From assembly GCA_041581135.1 (NCBI GenBank), contig JBFGCM010000064.1, forward strand, positions 1 through 22,332: 22,332 nucleotides of DNA, written 5' to 3'. Positions 14,969 to 22,199 of this stretch are shown here, piece after piece. The position numbers and the translations under genes are program-made. A model generated the notes under the pieces. It had not been told where the DNA came from. It saw only the letters and a program-made list of their open reading frames with translations, and did not search any database. This DNA is from JBFGCM01 sp041581135 (lineage in GTDB: Bacteria; Actinomycetota; Acidimicrobiia; Spongiisociales; UBA5794). Each line of letters opens with the position of its first letter. Within the stretch, counting starts at the first letter, position 1.

Positions 14969-15835
14969 TCAGCCGCCCTGCGGGCAGGGATCCGGAGAGA
15001 AGATGCCGAGGATCTGGCCGTCGGGGTCTCGCGAGGTGATGGGTCCCCACAGCAGCAGGGCGTTGTCGGCGCGGCGATGGAGCTCGTAGACCTCGCCGAA
15101 CTGGTCGTGCTCGACGTACTCGATCACGAACCCCGAGTACACGTCCTCCAAGGTGTCGATCGTGTCGCCTCCCTTGAGCCCGCTCAGCGTGGTGAGGTTG
15201 ATGGCAGGTGAGATGAACGCGCCGGCCGACAGATCCAGCCGGTAGCCGGCCAGCACCGACACGCCCTCTGCGTCGTCGTTGAGCAGCACCGACAGCGGCC
15301 CGAACCGGACGACTCGCTCCATCACCCCCACACATGAGCCATGCTCGCCGGTGGAGAGGATCGGCCCGGTGTCGTCGTCGGGATCGCCCAGGCTCGCCAC
15401 CAGGCGACCGAGGGCCTGGTCGGCTGCGGTGCCGAATGCGATGGGGCCGATGCTGTTGACGGCCAGCTGCAGGTCTTCGAGCGGGATCGGCTCGCCAACC
15501 GGGACGATGGTCGCCGCAGGCGCCGTGGCATCAGGTGCGTCGTCGCTCACCGTCGTGGGGGGCAGGGTGGTGTCTGGCTCGGAGCCTGCAGCGGTGATCA
15601 GCGTGGTGAGCCCGTCGTCTGCGGTCGTCGCCGAGTCGCGGGGTCGGAGCAGTTGGAACGCGGTGATGGTGATCACGAACAGGAGCGCCAGCACCAGGAG
15701 CCCCACGATCAAGGGATTGCGGGGCGGTGTCGCCGGCGGCGTTCCCGGATCGTCCAGGTAGCTCACCGGTTCCTTCCCCGTCAGGTCGGAGAGCTCTTTG
15801 TAGGCCGAAGGGGGTTCCGTAGGCGGTTGTGTCAT
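14969..15835 (-). CDS. Single-pass protein with conserved two-cysteine outer domain (paralogue B)
   Basis: A 288-residue protein: a 40-residue cytoplasmic tail, one membrane helix at about 41-63, a Thr/Pro/Asp-rich linker at 64-118, and an outer domain at about 119-288. The outer domain shares ordered anchors with the protein at 17877-18767: a lone Cys168 in GSCVG, RFGPLSVLL, LTTLSGLKGGDTIDTLEDVY, LLLWGPI and a terminal ILGIFSPDPC with Cys284. The two cysteines probably form a disulphide. I know no named family for it. The ATG at 15835 lies 7 nt after the stop of the LCP fusion gene, so the two are co-transcribed and probably act together at the envelope. Confidence 0.82.
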   Translation of the reverse strand: MTQPPTEPPSAYKELSDLTGKEPVSYLDDPGTPPATPPRNPLIVGLLVLALLFVITITAFQLLRPRDSATTADDGLTTLITAAGSEPDTTLPPTTVSDDAPDATAPAATIVPVGEPIPLEDLQLAVNSIGPIAFGTAADQALGRLVASLGDPDDDTGPILSTGEHGSCVGVMERVVRFGPLSVLLNDDAEGVSVLAGYRLDLSAGAFISPAINLTTLSGLKGGDTIDTLEDVYSGFVIEYVEHDQFGEVYELHRRADNALLLWGPITSRDPDGQILGIFSPDPCPQGG

Positions 15836-15842
15836 GGGGTCG

Positions 15843-17774
15843 TCACGAGGCGGTGGCGAGATCGGGATAGGCCTCGGTGAGGATGGTCTCGAACGCCACC
15901 GTCGGGAGCAGCACCTGGGCGCCTGCGGACGTGACGTAGCCCTCGACCGGGATCGTGAGTCGCTTGATGGTGGCCGGATCGATGCCCCGCAGGTCCCAAG
16001 CCAGGTTGGCGGCATCGGCCAAGGAGATGTTGTCGTCGAGCGTGAACGCGTGGGAGAGCTGGGCGACCACCCCCGTGAGCTCGTTCAGGGTGCCGAACTG
16101 GCCGATTCGGCTGAACATGTCGAGGATCACCTCCTGCTGGCGCTGGTTGCGGGTGAGGTCGTTGACACCCGATACCGACTTCCACGTGCCGTCGACCAGC
16201 TGCTGGGTGCTCCTGGAGCGAACCCACGCCAGTGTCGTCTCCCCGTCCGCGATGGTGCAGCCTGCCGGTATGTCCAGCTCGGAGGGTATGTCTCGAGTGC
16301 GGTGGTCAACGCAGATCTCGTAGCCGCCCACCTCGTCGATGACGTCGGCGAAGCCCTCGAAGTCGAAGAGGATGGCGTGGTCGACTGCGATGCCGGTGAA
16401 GTCCTCGACGGCCAGGGCCATCACGTTGGGGCCTGACACGGCGCCGCACCCATTGAGGTTCGCGTTGATGCGTTGGGCACGTTCGGCGTTGCATGGGTTC
16501 GTGATGTAGAGGTCTCGCGGCAGCGACACGATGGCCGGTTCGCTGCCGTCCCGCGGAATCAGCATCAGCACGATCGCATCGGCGCGAGCGCCACCGATCT
16601 CCTCGCGCGCATCACTACCAATCACGAGGTAGGCCTCGAACGGATCGCCGCTGATGGGCACCGCTGGCGCGAGGCTCGCCTCGATCTCCGGCTCGATCTC
16701 CTCGCCTCCCGTCACGGTGGCTTGGGCGGCGAGCTGGTCCCGGGCCGCCACGGGGTCGAACGGAACGGTCTCCAGATTCCGCCACGAGTCGTAGAGCTGA
16801 TAGCCGGCCCACAGACCATAGGTGAGAAGGAGCAGGGCGAAGACGCTCAGGAACCGAAGCAGGAGATTCCCCACGCGGCCGCCGCCGCCGGCCCGGCGCG
16901 AAGACCGGTTGACCACGTGGCCGACGACCGGCGCTCCCATCGCCTCCATCTTGGCGTGTGCCTCGGCCACGGCCGCGGCTCGGGTTCGATTGCCCACCAC
17001 CAGTACCGTGCCGTCGGCGTGGGCGGCGAGGTCCTCGGTGGTGGAGCTCCACAGGACCGGCGGAGCATCGACGAGCACCAGGTCGGCGCGTTCGGTGATG
17101 CGGTCCAACGCGTCGGCCAACGTCATGGTGCGGAGGTCGGGCGTGGCGCCGTTCGTGGAACCGGACGGGATCACCGGAAGGCGATTGCGTGGCGAGATGT
17201 GCCATAGGCGGGCGCAGGCCCTGAGGTCTGCGTTGCCGGCGGCGAGATCGGTGAGTCCCGGGCTGTCGCCCAGGCCGGCGTACCGTGACAGGCCCTCGCC
17301 GTTCACGTCACCGTCGACGAGCAGCACTCGTCTTCCGGCCCGGCTGGCGGCGATCGCCAGGTTCAACGCCGTCGTGGTCGCCCCCTGCCCGGGCGAGGGT
17401 GCGGTCACCAGGAGCACCTGGCCGTGGGTGTCCGCCTCCAGGCGCGCCACCGCATCGCGGTACACCATGCCGTAGGCCGATCCAGGTGAGGTCAGCGCCG
17501 GGGCGGGTCCGGCAACACGTTTGCGGAAGTCGGGAACCGATGCGATCGGCGTCCCGGGCAGCCGCGTCGAGATGCTGCCGAGAAACTGCCAGGTGAGCCA
17601 CCAGAGCAGGGCGGTCACCGCGGTCGCCACCACGCCGCTGGCGAGCACCTCGGCGATGCCGCCGAACCTGGTCAGGAGCCAAGCGAACAGCCCGAAACCG
17701 ACCAGGAACGAGAAACCGTTGGCGACCCAGGCGTGCCAGCGAGGCCGAAGAGGGATGGAGTGAGGTGTCGTCAT
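15843..17774 (-). CDS. BY-kinase-like ATPase fused to LCP (LytR-CpsA-Psr) domain
   Basis: A 643-residue fusion. Two helices (about 20-36 and 46-64) precede a cytoplasmic P-loop domain like bacterial tyrosine kinases and ParA: Walker A region APSPGQGATTT (125-135), Walker A' VLLVDGD (150-156) and Walker B LVLVDAPP (232-239). The invariant Walker A lysine is Ala132. A third helix (about 304-325) leads to an outer LCP domain at 380-555 with GSDAR, RADAI (397-401), SLPRDLYI (417-424), RINANLNG, WVRSRS and RNQRQQ. LCP enzymes move polyprenyl-linked glycopolymers onto peptidoglycan or other acceptors, and the arginine and aspartate positions that bind pyrophosphate appear kept. There is no tyrosine-rich tail. 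The ATPase part may be a regulatory pseudokinase. The start has no clear ribosome binding site. Confidence 0.92.
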   Translation of the reverse strand: MTTPHSIPLRPRWHAWVANGFSFLVGFGLFAWLLTRFGGIAEVLASGVVATAVTALLWWLTWQFLGSISTRLPGTPIASVPDFRKRVAGPAPALTSPGSAYGMVYRDAVARLEADTHGQVLLVTAPSPGQGATTTALNLAIAASRAGRRVLLVDGDVNGEGLSRYAGLGDSPGLTDLAAGNADLRACARLWHISPRNRLPVIPSGSTNGATPDLRTMTLADALDRITERADLVLVDAPPVLWSSTTEDLAAHADGTVLVVGNRTRAAAVAEAHAKMEAMGAPVVGHVVNRSSRRAGGGGRVGNLLLRFLSVFALLLLTYGLWAGYQLYDSWRNLETVPFDPVAARDQLAAQATVTGGEEIEPEIEASLAPAVPISGDPFEAYLVIGSDAREEIGGARADAIVLMLIPRDGSEPAIVSLPRDLYITNPCNAERAQRINANLNGCGAVSGPNVMALAVEDFTGIAVDHAILFDFEGFADVIDEVGGYEICVDHRTRDIPSELDIPAGCTIADGETTLAWVRSRSTQQLVDGTWKSVSGVNDLTRNQRQQEVILDMFSRIGQFGTLNELTGVVAQLSHAFTLDDNISLADAANLAWDLRGIDPATIKRLTIPVEGYVTSAGAQVLLPTVAFETILTEAYPDLATAS

Positions 17775-17876
17775 GTCCAGTGCGAGACGGTAGTTCTGGT
17801 TACGAGCAATGGGCGCCTTGGTGGGTCGTGGTGGTGAGACGTCGGTAAGTGGCGCCTTGCGTGGGCGGGAGATCGT

Positions 17877-18767
17877 TCAGTCGGTGCCGGCGTCGCATGG
17901 GTTCGCCGAGTAGATACCCCCCACCGCGCCGTCGACCACCGGTCCCCACAGCAGGATTCTACCGTCACTCTGGCGGTTGACGGTGTATCGGGCGTCGGTG
18001 ACCTGGGTGTCGAAACGAGCGTAGATGGCCTCCAGGCGCTCCATGTCGTCGCCGAGCCTGGCGCCCGAGAGGGTCGCCAGGTCGGATGCTTCGTGCTCGG
18101 GCTGGCCACCTTCGAGCCGGTAGGCGACGAAGCGTCCCTCGTCGAACACGGCGGTGAGCGGCCCCCACCGGGCGATCGAGCCCGCTCCACACAGGCCGTA
18201 GCCCGCGGAGATCTCCTCGTAGGTGTCGGCCGGTCCGAACGTGGCGAGGAGCGTGGCGATCACGTCGTCCGCCGGGTCGTCGAAGTCGAGCACGCCGAGG
18301 GCGAAGGCGCCGAGGCCGAGATCCGACAGTGCCACCGCGTCACCCGGAGGCGGCAGCCCGAGTTGGGGAACACTCGAGGTCGTCGTCGGAGCGATCGTGG
18401 TCGACTCCGGTGGCGGGGAGGTGGTGGGAGGTGGGTCGGTGGCTGGTGGTGTCGTGGTCGCGGCGACCGGGGCCGAGGTGGTGGGAGGACTCGCCGTGGT
18501 GGCGTCGGAGTCGAGCAACCGCCGTCCCACATCGAAGAGGCCGAACAACAAGAGGGCGACGCCGACGACCATCGCCGTCGTCCTGAGGAAGCCGGCCCCG
18601 GTGCGCCGTTCCGGGAGGGGAGGCGGCACGTACTGGGTGGGCCCGACCGTGGACGGTTCATCGACGAGGGGCCGGTCGATCCAGGGGTTGCCGCACCGAG
18701 GGCACACGGCAGCAGCCCGGGGGCGGTCGGTTCCGCAGTGGATGCACGTGGCTTCGAGGGTCATCAC
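17877..18767 (-). CDS. Zinc-ribbon single-pass protein with two-cysteine outer domain (paralogue A)
   Basis: About 296 residues. Counting from the ATG at 18764, an N-terminal zinc ribbon CIHC...CPRC (Cys7, 10, 21, 24) faces the cytoplasm, followed by one helix at about 62-79, a long Thr/Pro-rich linker at 86-140, and an outer domain at 144-295. That domain matches the protein at 14969-15835: YGLCG (Cys192), RWGPLTAVF, LATLSGARLGDDMERLEAIYARF, ILLWGPV and GIYSANPC (Cys290). GTG 18767 lies exactly 7 nt after a TACAGT box, suggesting a leaderless start one codon before the ATG. It stands 102 nt upstream of the LCP fusion gene on the same strand. Function is unknown; an envelope role is suggested by topology and neighbours. 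Confidence 0.83.
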   Translation of the reverse strand: MMTLEATCIHCGTDRPRAAAVCPRCGNPWIDRPLVDEPSTVGPTQYVPPPLPERRTGAGFLRTTAMVVGVALLLFGLFDVGRRLLDSDATTASPPTTSAPVAATTTPPATDPPPTTSPPPESTTIAPTTTSSVPQLGLPPPGDAVALSDLGLGAFALGVLDFDDPADDVIATLLATFGPADTYEEISAGYGLCGAGSIARWGPLTAVFDEGRFVAYRLEGGQPEHEASDLATLSGARLGDDMERLEAIYARFDTQVTDARYTVNRQSDGRILLWGPVVDGAVGGIYSANPCDAGTD

Positions 18768-18774
18768 GGCGCGT

Positions 18775-18780
18775 ACTGTA
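18775..18780 (-). promoter_or_regulatory. -10 box of zinc-ribbon gene
   Basis: TACAGT on the minus strand, 7 nt before GTG 18767. It probably drives a leaderless transcript covering the zinc-ribbon gene, the LCP fusion and paralogue B. No clear -35. Confidence 0.45.
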
Positions 18781-18816
18781 CGGCACGCCGAGTCCAATGC
18801 GGCGGTTCCGCGTCGT

Positions 18817-20820
18817 TCAGGATCGGAGCAATTCCCGGAGCCGTTCGGCGTCGGTGACCGGCCGCTCACACATGAAATCGCGACAGACGTACGCGGTGGC
18901 CGGAGCGTCGAGAGGTGGGCGGTCGCGCAGGAGCGGCGCCGGTCCAGGTCCCTGCGCCAGCACGCAGCCTGGCCGGAACTGCTCCCACACCGTTCGGCTC
19001 AATGTCTCGGGCCGCTCGCCCACGATGGCGACCTCCTTCACGCCACGATGCAGGGTCTCCATGACGGCCGCGAGGTGTCCGGCGGCCGTCGGGTAGTGCT
19101 CGAGCAACCGGGCGGCTGCGCGCAGCACTCCCTCGAGGAGGTCACCACCTGCGCCGGTATAGGCCCGGTGCACGACCAGTGCCTCGGCTGCCAGCGCGTT
19201 GTCGGACGGCGTCGGGTTGTCCATCAGGTTCTTGGGTCGAGTGATCAGCTCCTCGGCATCGCCACCGGTGGCGAAGAACCCACCCTCCGGATCGGCGAAG
19301 AGCTCGATCATGCCGGCGACCAGATCCTCGGCCGCGGTGAACCACTCGGCTTCACCGGTGGCGGCGTACAGCGTGTAGAGCCCGAGCGCGTATGCGGCAT
19401 AGTCGTCGCAGAATCCCAACACCGTGGCGTTGCCCGCACGCCATGAGCGATGGAGCCGGCCGTCGTCGCGCCGCAGCCTTCTCAGGACGAAGCGAGCATT
19501 GGCGCGAGCGGCGTCCAGATAGCGGGGCTCGTCGAGCACCGCTCCCGCCTCGGCGAAGGCTCGGAGGGCGAGACCGTTCCATGCCGTGATGACCTTGTCG
19601 TCCAACCCCGGCCGGACCCTCGCGTCGCGACGGACGCGGAGTGCGAGCAGGATCGCCTCCGTGGTGCGCCGCAACTCCTCGATGTCGACCGAATGGGCGG
19701 CCGCGACCTCCTCGACCGCTACGGCGCGGTGGAGGATCGTGGCCCCTTCGAAGTTGCCTTGCTCGGTGACGCCCAGGTGCTCGGCGACGGCGGCGGCCGC
19801 TTCTCCTGCGACCTCCTGAGCGACGTCGTCGAACTCGGTGCGGCTCCACACGTAGAACTTGCCTTCTACTCCCTCCGAGTCGGCATCCTCGGCGGAGTAC
19901 CAGCCGCCGTCGGCGTGGGTCATGTCTCGCAGCACGTACTCGAGGATGTCGACGGCGACCTCGTGGAAGTCGCCCCGGTCGAGCACCTGGCCCGCCCGCA
20001 GATAGACCCTCGCCAGCAACGCGTTGTCGTACAGCATCTTCTCGAAGTGGGGGACCAGCCAGATACGGTCCACCGCATACCGGGCGAACCCGCCGCCGAC
20101 ATGGTCGTAGATACCACCCCGGGCCATGCGCTCGAGGGTGTACTCCAGCATCGAGGCGGCTTCCGGCTCGTGGCCGGCGAGTCGGAGCAGCAGTTCGAGG
20201 GTCGGCGCCTGCGGGAACTTCGGGGCACCGCCGAACCCTCCGTGCTCGGCGTCGTAGGTGGCTTGCAGCTGGGCAAAGGCGGCGGTCACCACGTCGGAAC
20301 CGGGCAGGTCCCCCGGAGGCAAAGAACGGGTGATGGCCTCGGTGAGGCGCTCTGCCTGCTCATCGAGCTCGCCGCGCCGCTCCTGCCAGGCTTCGCTCAC
20401 GCCCAGCAGCACCCGGGTGAACGACGGATGGCCGTGGAGATCGTCCTTGGGGAAGTACGTGCCCGCGTAGAACGGCTTGCCGGCGGGGGTCAAGAACACC
20501 GTCATCGGCCACCCACCCCGGCCGGTCATCGCCTGCACCGCGTCCATGTAGATGCGGTCGACGTCGGGTCGCTCCTCCCGGTCCACTTTCACGTTGACGA
20601 ACCGGTCGTTCATGATGGCGGCGGTGGCAGGATCCTCGAACGACTCGTGGGCCATCACGTGGCACCAATGGCACGCCGAGTAGCCGACCGAGAGCAACAC
20701 GGGCACGTCGCGGCGCTTGGCGGCGGCGAATGCGTCCGGGCCCCACTCCCACCAATCCACAGGATTGTCCCGATGCTGGAGCAGATATGGACTGGAGGCG
20801 GCGGCGAGTCGATTCGGCAT
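18817..20820 (-). CDS. Thioredoxin-domain protein, YyaL/DUF255 family
   Basis: A 667-residue protein of the YyaL/SPATA20 family. It has an N-terminal thioredoxin-like domain with family signature NPVDWWEWG (19-27) and CHWC (Cys50, Cys53) in SACHWCHVMAHESFED, then GGWPMTVFLTPAGKPF near 101-116. An alpha/alpha-barrel of six-hairpin glycosidase type follows at about 190-620, including the GGIYDHVGGGFARY segment. The biochemical role of the family is not firmly known; proposals include redox and carbohydrate functions. The length is normal and nothing is missing. The CHWC cysteines are ordinary UGC/UGU codons, so it is not a selenoprotein. The ATG at 20820 has a TAGCGT box 6 nt upstream. The zinc-ribbon gene follows after about 50 nt. 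Confidence 0.94.
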   Translation of the reverse strand: MPNRLAAASSPYLLQHRDNPVDWWEWGPDAFAAAKRRDVPVLLSVGYSACHWCHVMAHESFEDPATAAIMNDRFVNVKVDREERPDVDRIYMDAVQAMTGRGGWPMTVFLTPAGKPFYAGTYFPKDDLHGHPSFTRVLLGVSEAWQERRGELDEQAERLTEAITRSLPPGDLPGSDVVTAAFAQLQATYDAEHGGFGGAPKFPQAPTLELLLRLAGHEPEAASMLEYTLERMARGGIYDHVGGGFARYAVDRIWLVPHFEKMLYDNALLARVYLRAGQVLDRGDFHEVAVDILEYVLRDMTHADGGWYSAEDADSEGVEGKFYVWSRTEFDDVAQEVAGEAAAAVAEHLGVTEQGNFEGATILHRAVAVEEVAAAHSVDIEELRRTTEAILLALRVRRDARVRPGLDDKVITAWNGLALRAFAEAGAVLDEPRYLDAARANARFVLRRLRRDDGRLHRSWRAGNATVLGFCDDYAAYALGLYTLYAATGEAEWFTAAEDLVAGMIELFADPEGGFFATGGDAEELITRPKNLMDNPTPSDNALAAEALVVHRAYTGAGGDLLEGVLRAAARLLEHYPTAAGHLAAVMETLHRGVKEVAIVGERPETLSRTVWEQFRPGCVLAQGPGPAPLLRDRPPLDAPATAYVCRDFMCERPVTDAERLRELLRS

Positions 20821-20826
20821 CTCACC

Positions 20827-20832
20827 ACGCTA
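20827..20832 (-). promoter_or_regulatory. -10 box of YyaL gene
   Basis: TAGCGT on the minus strand, 6 nt before the ATG at 20820, again leaderless in spacing. GGTGAG in between could also serve as a weak ribosome site for a longer transcript. Confidence 0.4.
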
Positions 20833-20877
20833 GACGAGCGCTGAGGGCACGCCGTCGGATGCGGTGCGTAGCCATCC

Positions 20878-20886
20878 TGTGGATAA
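20878..20886 (-). promoter_or_regulatory. DnaA-box-like site 1
   Basis: TGTGGATAA on the plus strand is the exact complement of the classical DnaA box TTATCCACA. It lies in the divergent spacer between the YyaL and sigma-factor genes. Confidence 0.45.
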
Positions 20887-20965
20887 CCGGCGTCGGCGAT
20901 GCGGTGGAAAAGTGGGTCCGAACGGGCATAAATCGCCTGCACGCTGGCGTTTTACTCTCAGAGCC

Positions 20966-20974
20966 TGTGGAAAA
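20966..20974 (-). promoter_or_regulatory. DnaA-box-like site 2
   Basis: TGTGGAAAA differs from site 1 by one base and has the same orientation, 88 bp away. A weaker GGTGGAAAA lies at about 20903-20911 between them. An AACCCC/GGGGTT inverted repeat (20973-20978 with 20992-20997) follows at once. Confidence 0.3.
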
Positions 20975-20995
20975 CCCCTGTTTGAAAAAAGGGGG

Positions 20996-21024
20996 TTCAC
21001 AAATCAACTGCTCTGTGTGATATT
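20996..21024 (+). promoter_or_regulatory. Candidate promoter of sigma-factor gene
   Basis: TTCACA (20996-21001) with a 17-nt spacer to GATATT (21019-21024), or TGATAT with 16, lies in an AT-rich pocket unlike the rest of the window. It predicts a leader of about 55 nt carrying the palindrome at 21040-21057. The exact boxes are uncertain. Confidence 0.35.
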
Positions 21025-21039
21025 GAATTAGACCTGACT

Positions 21040-21057
21040 TTGTGAATTCGTTCACAA
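21040..21057. promoter_or_regulatory. CRP/FNR-type palindrome
   Basis: TTGTGAA-TTCG-TTCACAA is a perfect 7-bp inverted repeat containing TGTGA-N6-TCACA, the CRP-family consensus. An extra half-site TTCACAA sits at 20996-21002. It lies between the candidate promoter and the ribosome binding site of the sigma gene, where a bound factor would repress. Confidence 0.5.
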
Positions 21058-21075
21058 GACATCCACATCCCCCCT

Positions 21076-21080
21076 GGAGG
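21076..21080 (+). promoter_or_regulatory. Shine-Dalgarno of sigma-factor gene
   Basis: GGAGG, 6 nt before GTG 21087, fixes this start over the upstream in-frame GTG at 21042, which lies inside the palindrome and has no ribosome site. Confidence 0.85.
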
Positions 21081-21086
21081 TCTTCC

Positions 21087-22142
21087 GTGGCAGTCAGTAG
21101 TAAGACGCGCAAGGGTGCCGACGCCCTCAAGCAAGCAGCTCGCGATCGTGAGGACGCCAAAGAGCGTATCGATCGCGACACGCTGAGTCGGACCCGTCGC
21201 GACCGAGACAAGAACAAGCTCACCGACGAGCGCGGCCGGCTCACCACCGACCTCGTCTCGCAGTACCTCACCGCGATCGGTGAGTACGAGCTCCTCACCG
21301 CCGAGAACGAGGTCGACTACGCCCAGAAGATCGAGGCCGGTCAAGAGGCCGAGCAGCGCATGGCGGACAAGGACTACTCCGGCAAGAAGGAAGAGATGGA
21401 GCTGCGTCGCAAGGTGCGGCACGGCAAGGAGGCCAAGGACGCATTCCTCACCGCCAACCTCCGCCTGGTCGTCGCCAACGCACGCCGGTACGCCAACACG
21501 TCGGGCATCGACTTCCTCGATCTCATCCAGGAGGGGAACCTGGGCCTCATCCGTGCCGTCGAGAAGTTCGACTGGCGCAAGGGCTTCAAGTTCTCCACCT
21601 ACGCCACGTGGTGGATCCGGCAGGCCATCACGCGGGCCATTGCCGACAAGTCCCGCACCGTGCGCATCCCGGTGCATCTCCACGACACGCTGGCGGCGGT
21701 CCGCGCCGCCCAGGCGAGCCTCAAGGCGGAGTTGGGCCGTGAGCCCAAGCCCGAAGAGATCGCCGAGGAGGCCGGTGTCTCGGTGGACAAGGTGGAACTC
21801 GCCCTCGGCGTTGCCGACACCGTCTCGCTCGAGCAGCCGGTCGGCGAGGACGGCGCACAGCTCGGGGACTTCATCGAAGACGAGGACGCCGCGGACCCGG
21901 TACGTGTCACCGAGGAGCTGGACATCGCAGACAGCCTGCGCAAGTCCATCGAGCGCCTCCCGAATCGGGAGGGTCGCATCCTGGCGCTGCGCTACGGGTT
22001 CTATGACGGTGTCCCGCGAACCCTCGAGGAGATCGGGGAGGAGTTCAACCTCACCCGGGAGCGGATCCGTCAGCTAGAGAAGCTGGCCCTGTGCCGCCTC
22101 CGCCATCCTTCGTTCGGCATTCGCGAGCAGGATCTGCTCTGA
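21087..22142 (+). CDS. Sigma-70 family RNA polymerase sigma factor (group 1/2)
   Basis: A 351-residue primary-like sigma factor that directs RNA polymerase to -10/-35 promoters. After a basic, charged N-terminus of about 50 residues there is region 1.2 (DLVSQYLTAIGEYELLTAENE, from about 55). Region 2 follows at about 115-190 with DLIQEGNLGLIRAVEKFDW and FKFSTYATWWIRQAITRAI, then region 3 (LGREPKPEEIAEEAGVS). Region 4 has RLPNREGRILALRYG and an HTH in LEEIGEEFNLTRERIRQLE. The long acidic region 1.1 of housekeeping RpoD is absent, and there is a small insertion after region 1.2 (MADKDYSGKKEEMELRRK). It therefore looks more like a group 2 (SigB-type) factor, though a shortened principal sigma cannot be excluded. 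Confidence 0.95.
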   Translation: MAVSSKTRKGADALKQAARDREDAKERIDRDTLSRTRRDRDKNKLTDERGRLTTDLVSQYLTAIGEYELLTAENEVDYAQKIEAGQEAEQRMADKDYSGKKEEMELRRKVRHGKEAKDAFLTANLRLVVANARRYANTSGIDFLDLIQEGNLGLIRAVEKFDWRKGFKFSTYATWWIRQAITRAIADKSRTVRIPVHLHDTLAAVRAAQASLKAELGREPKPEEIAEEAGVSVDKVELALGVADTVSLEQPVGEDGAQLGDFIEDEDAADPVRVTEELDIADSLRKSIERLPNREGRILALRYGFYDGVPRTLEEIGEEFNLTRERIRQLEKLALCRLRHPSFGIREQDLL

Positions 22143-22160
22143 GCAGACCTCTCCAGGGAT

Positions 22161-22190
22161 CGAAGAGGCCGCCTTCGGGCGGCATCTTCG
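22161..22190 (+). terminator. Strong UUCG hairpin after sigma gene
   Basis: CGAAGA-G-GCCGCC-TTCG-GGCGGC-A-TCTTCG forms a 12-bp stem with one internal G/A mismatch and a stable UUCG tetraloop, 18 nt past the stop. There is no U-run, as is common in high-GC actinobacteria. Confidence 0.75.
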
Positions 22191-22199
22191 CGTGATCGG

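Noticed and set aside
18817..20820. YyaL protein as a selenoprotein
   Set aside because: Both residues of CHWC are ordinary cysteine codons and no in-frame TGA is present.
19450..20844. 464-codon open frame antisense to the YyaL gene
   Set aside because: Shadow of a conserved gene with no recognisable motif.
20878..20974. Replication origin
   Set aside because: Only two or three boxes, no dnaA, dnaN or gyrB nearby, and only a small AT-rich stretch.
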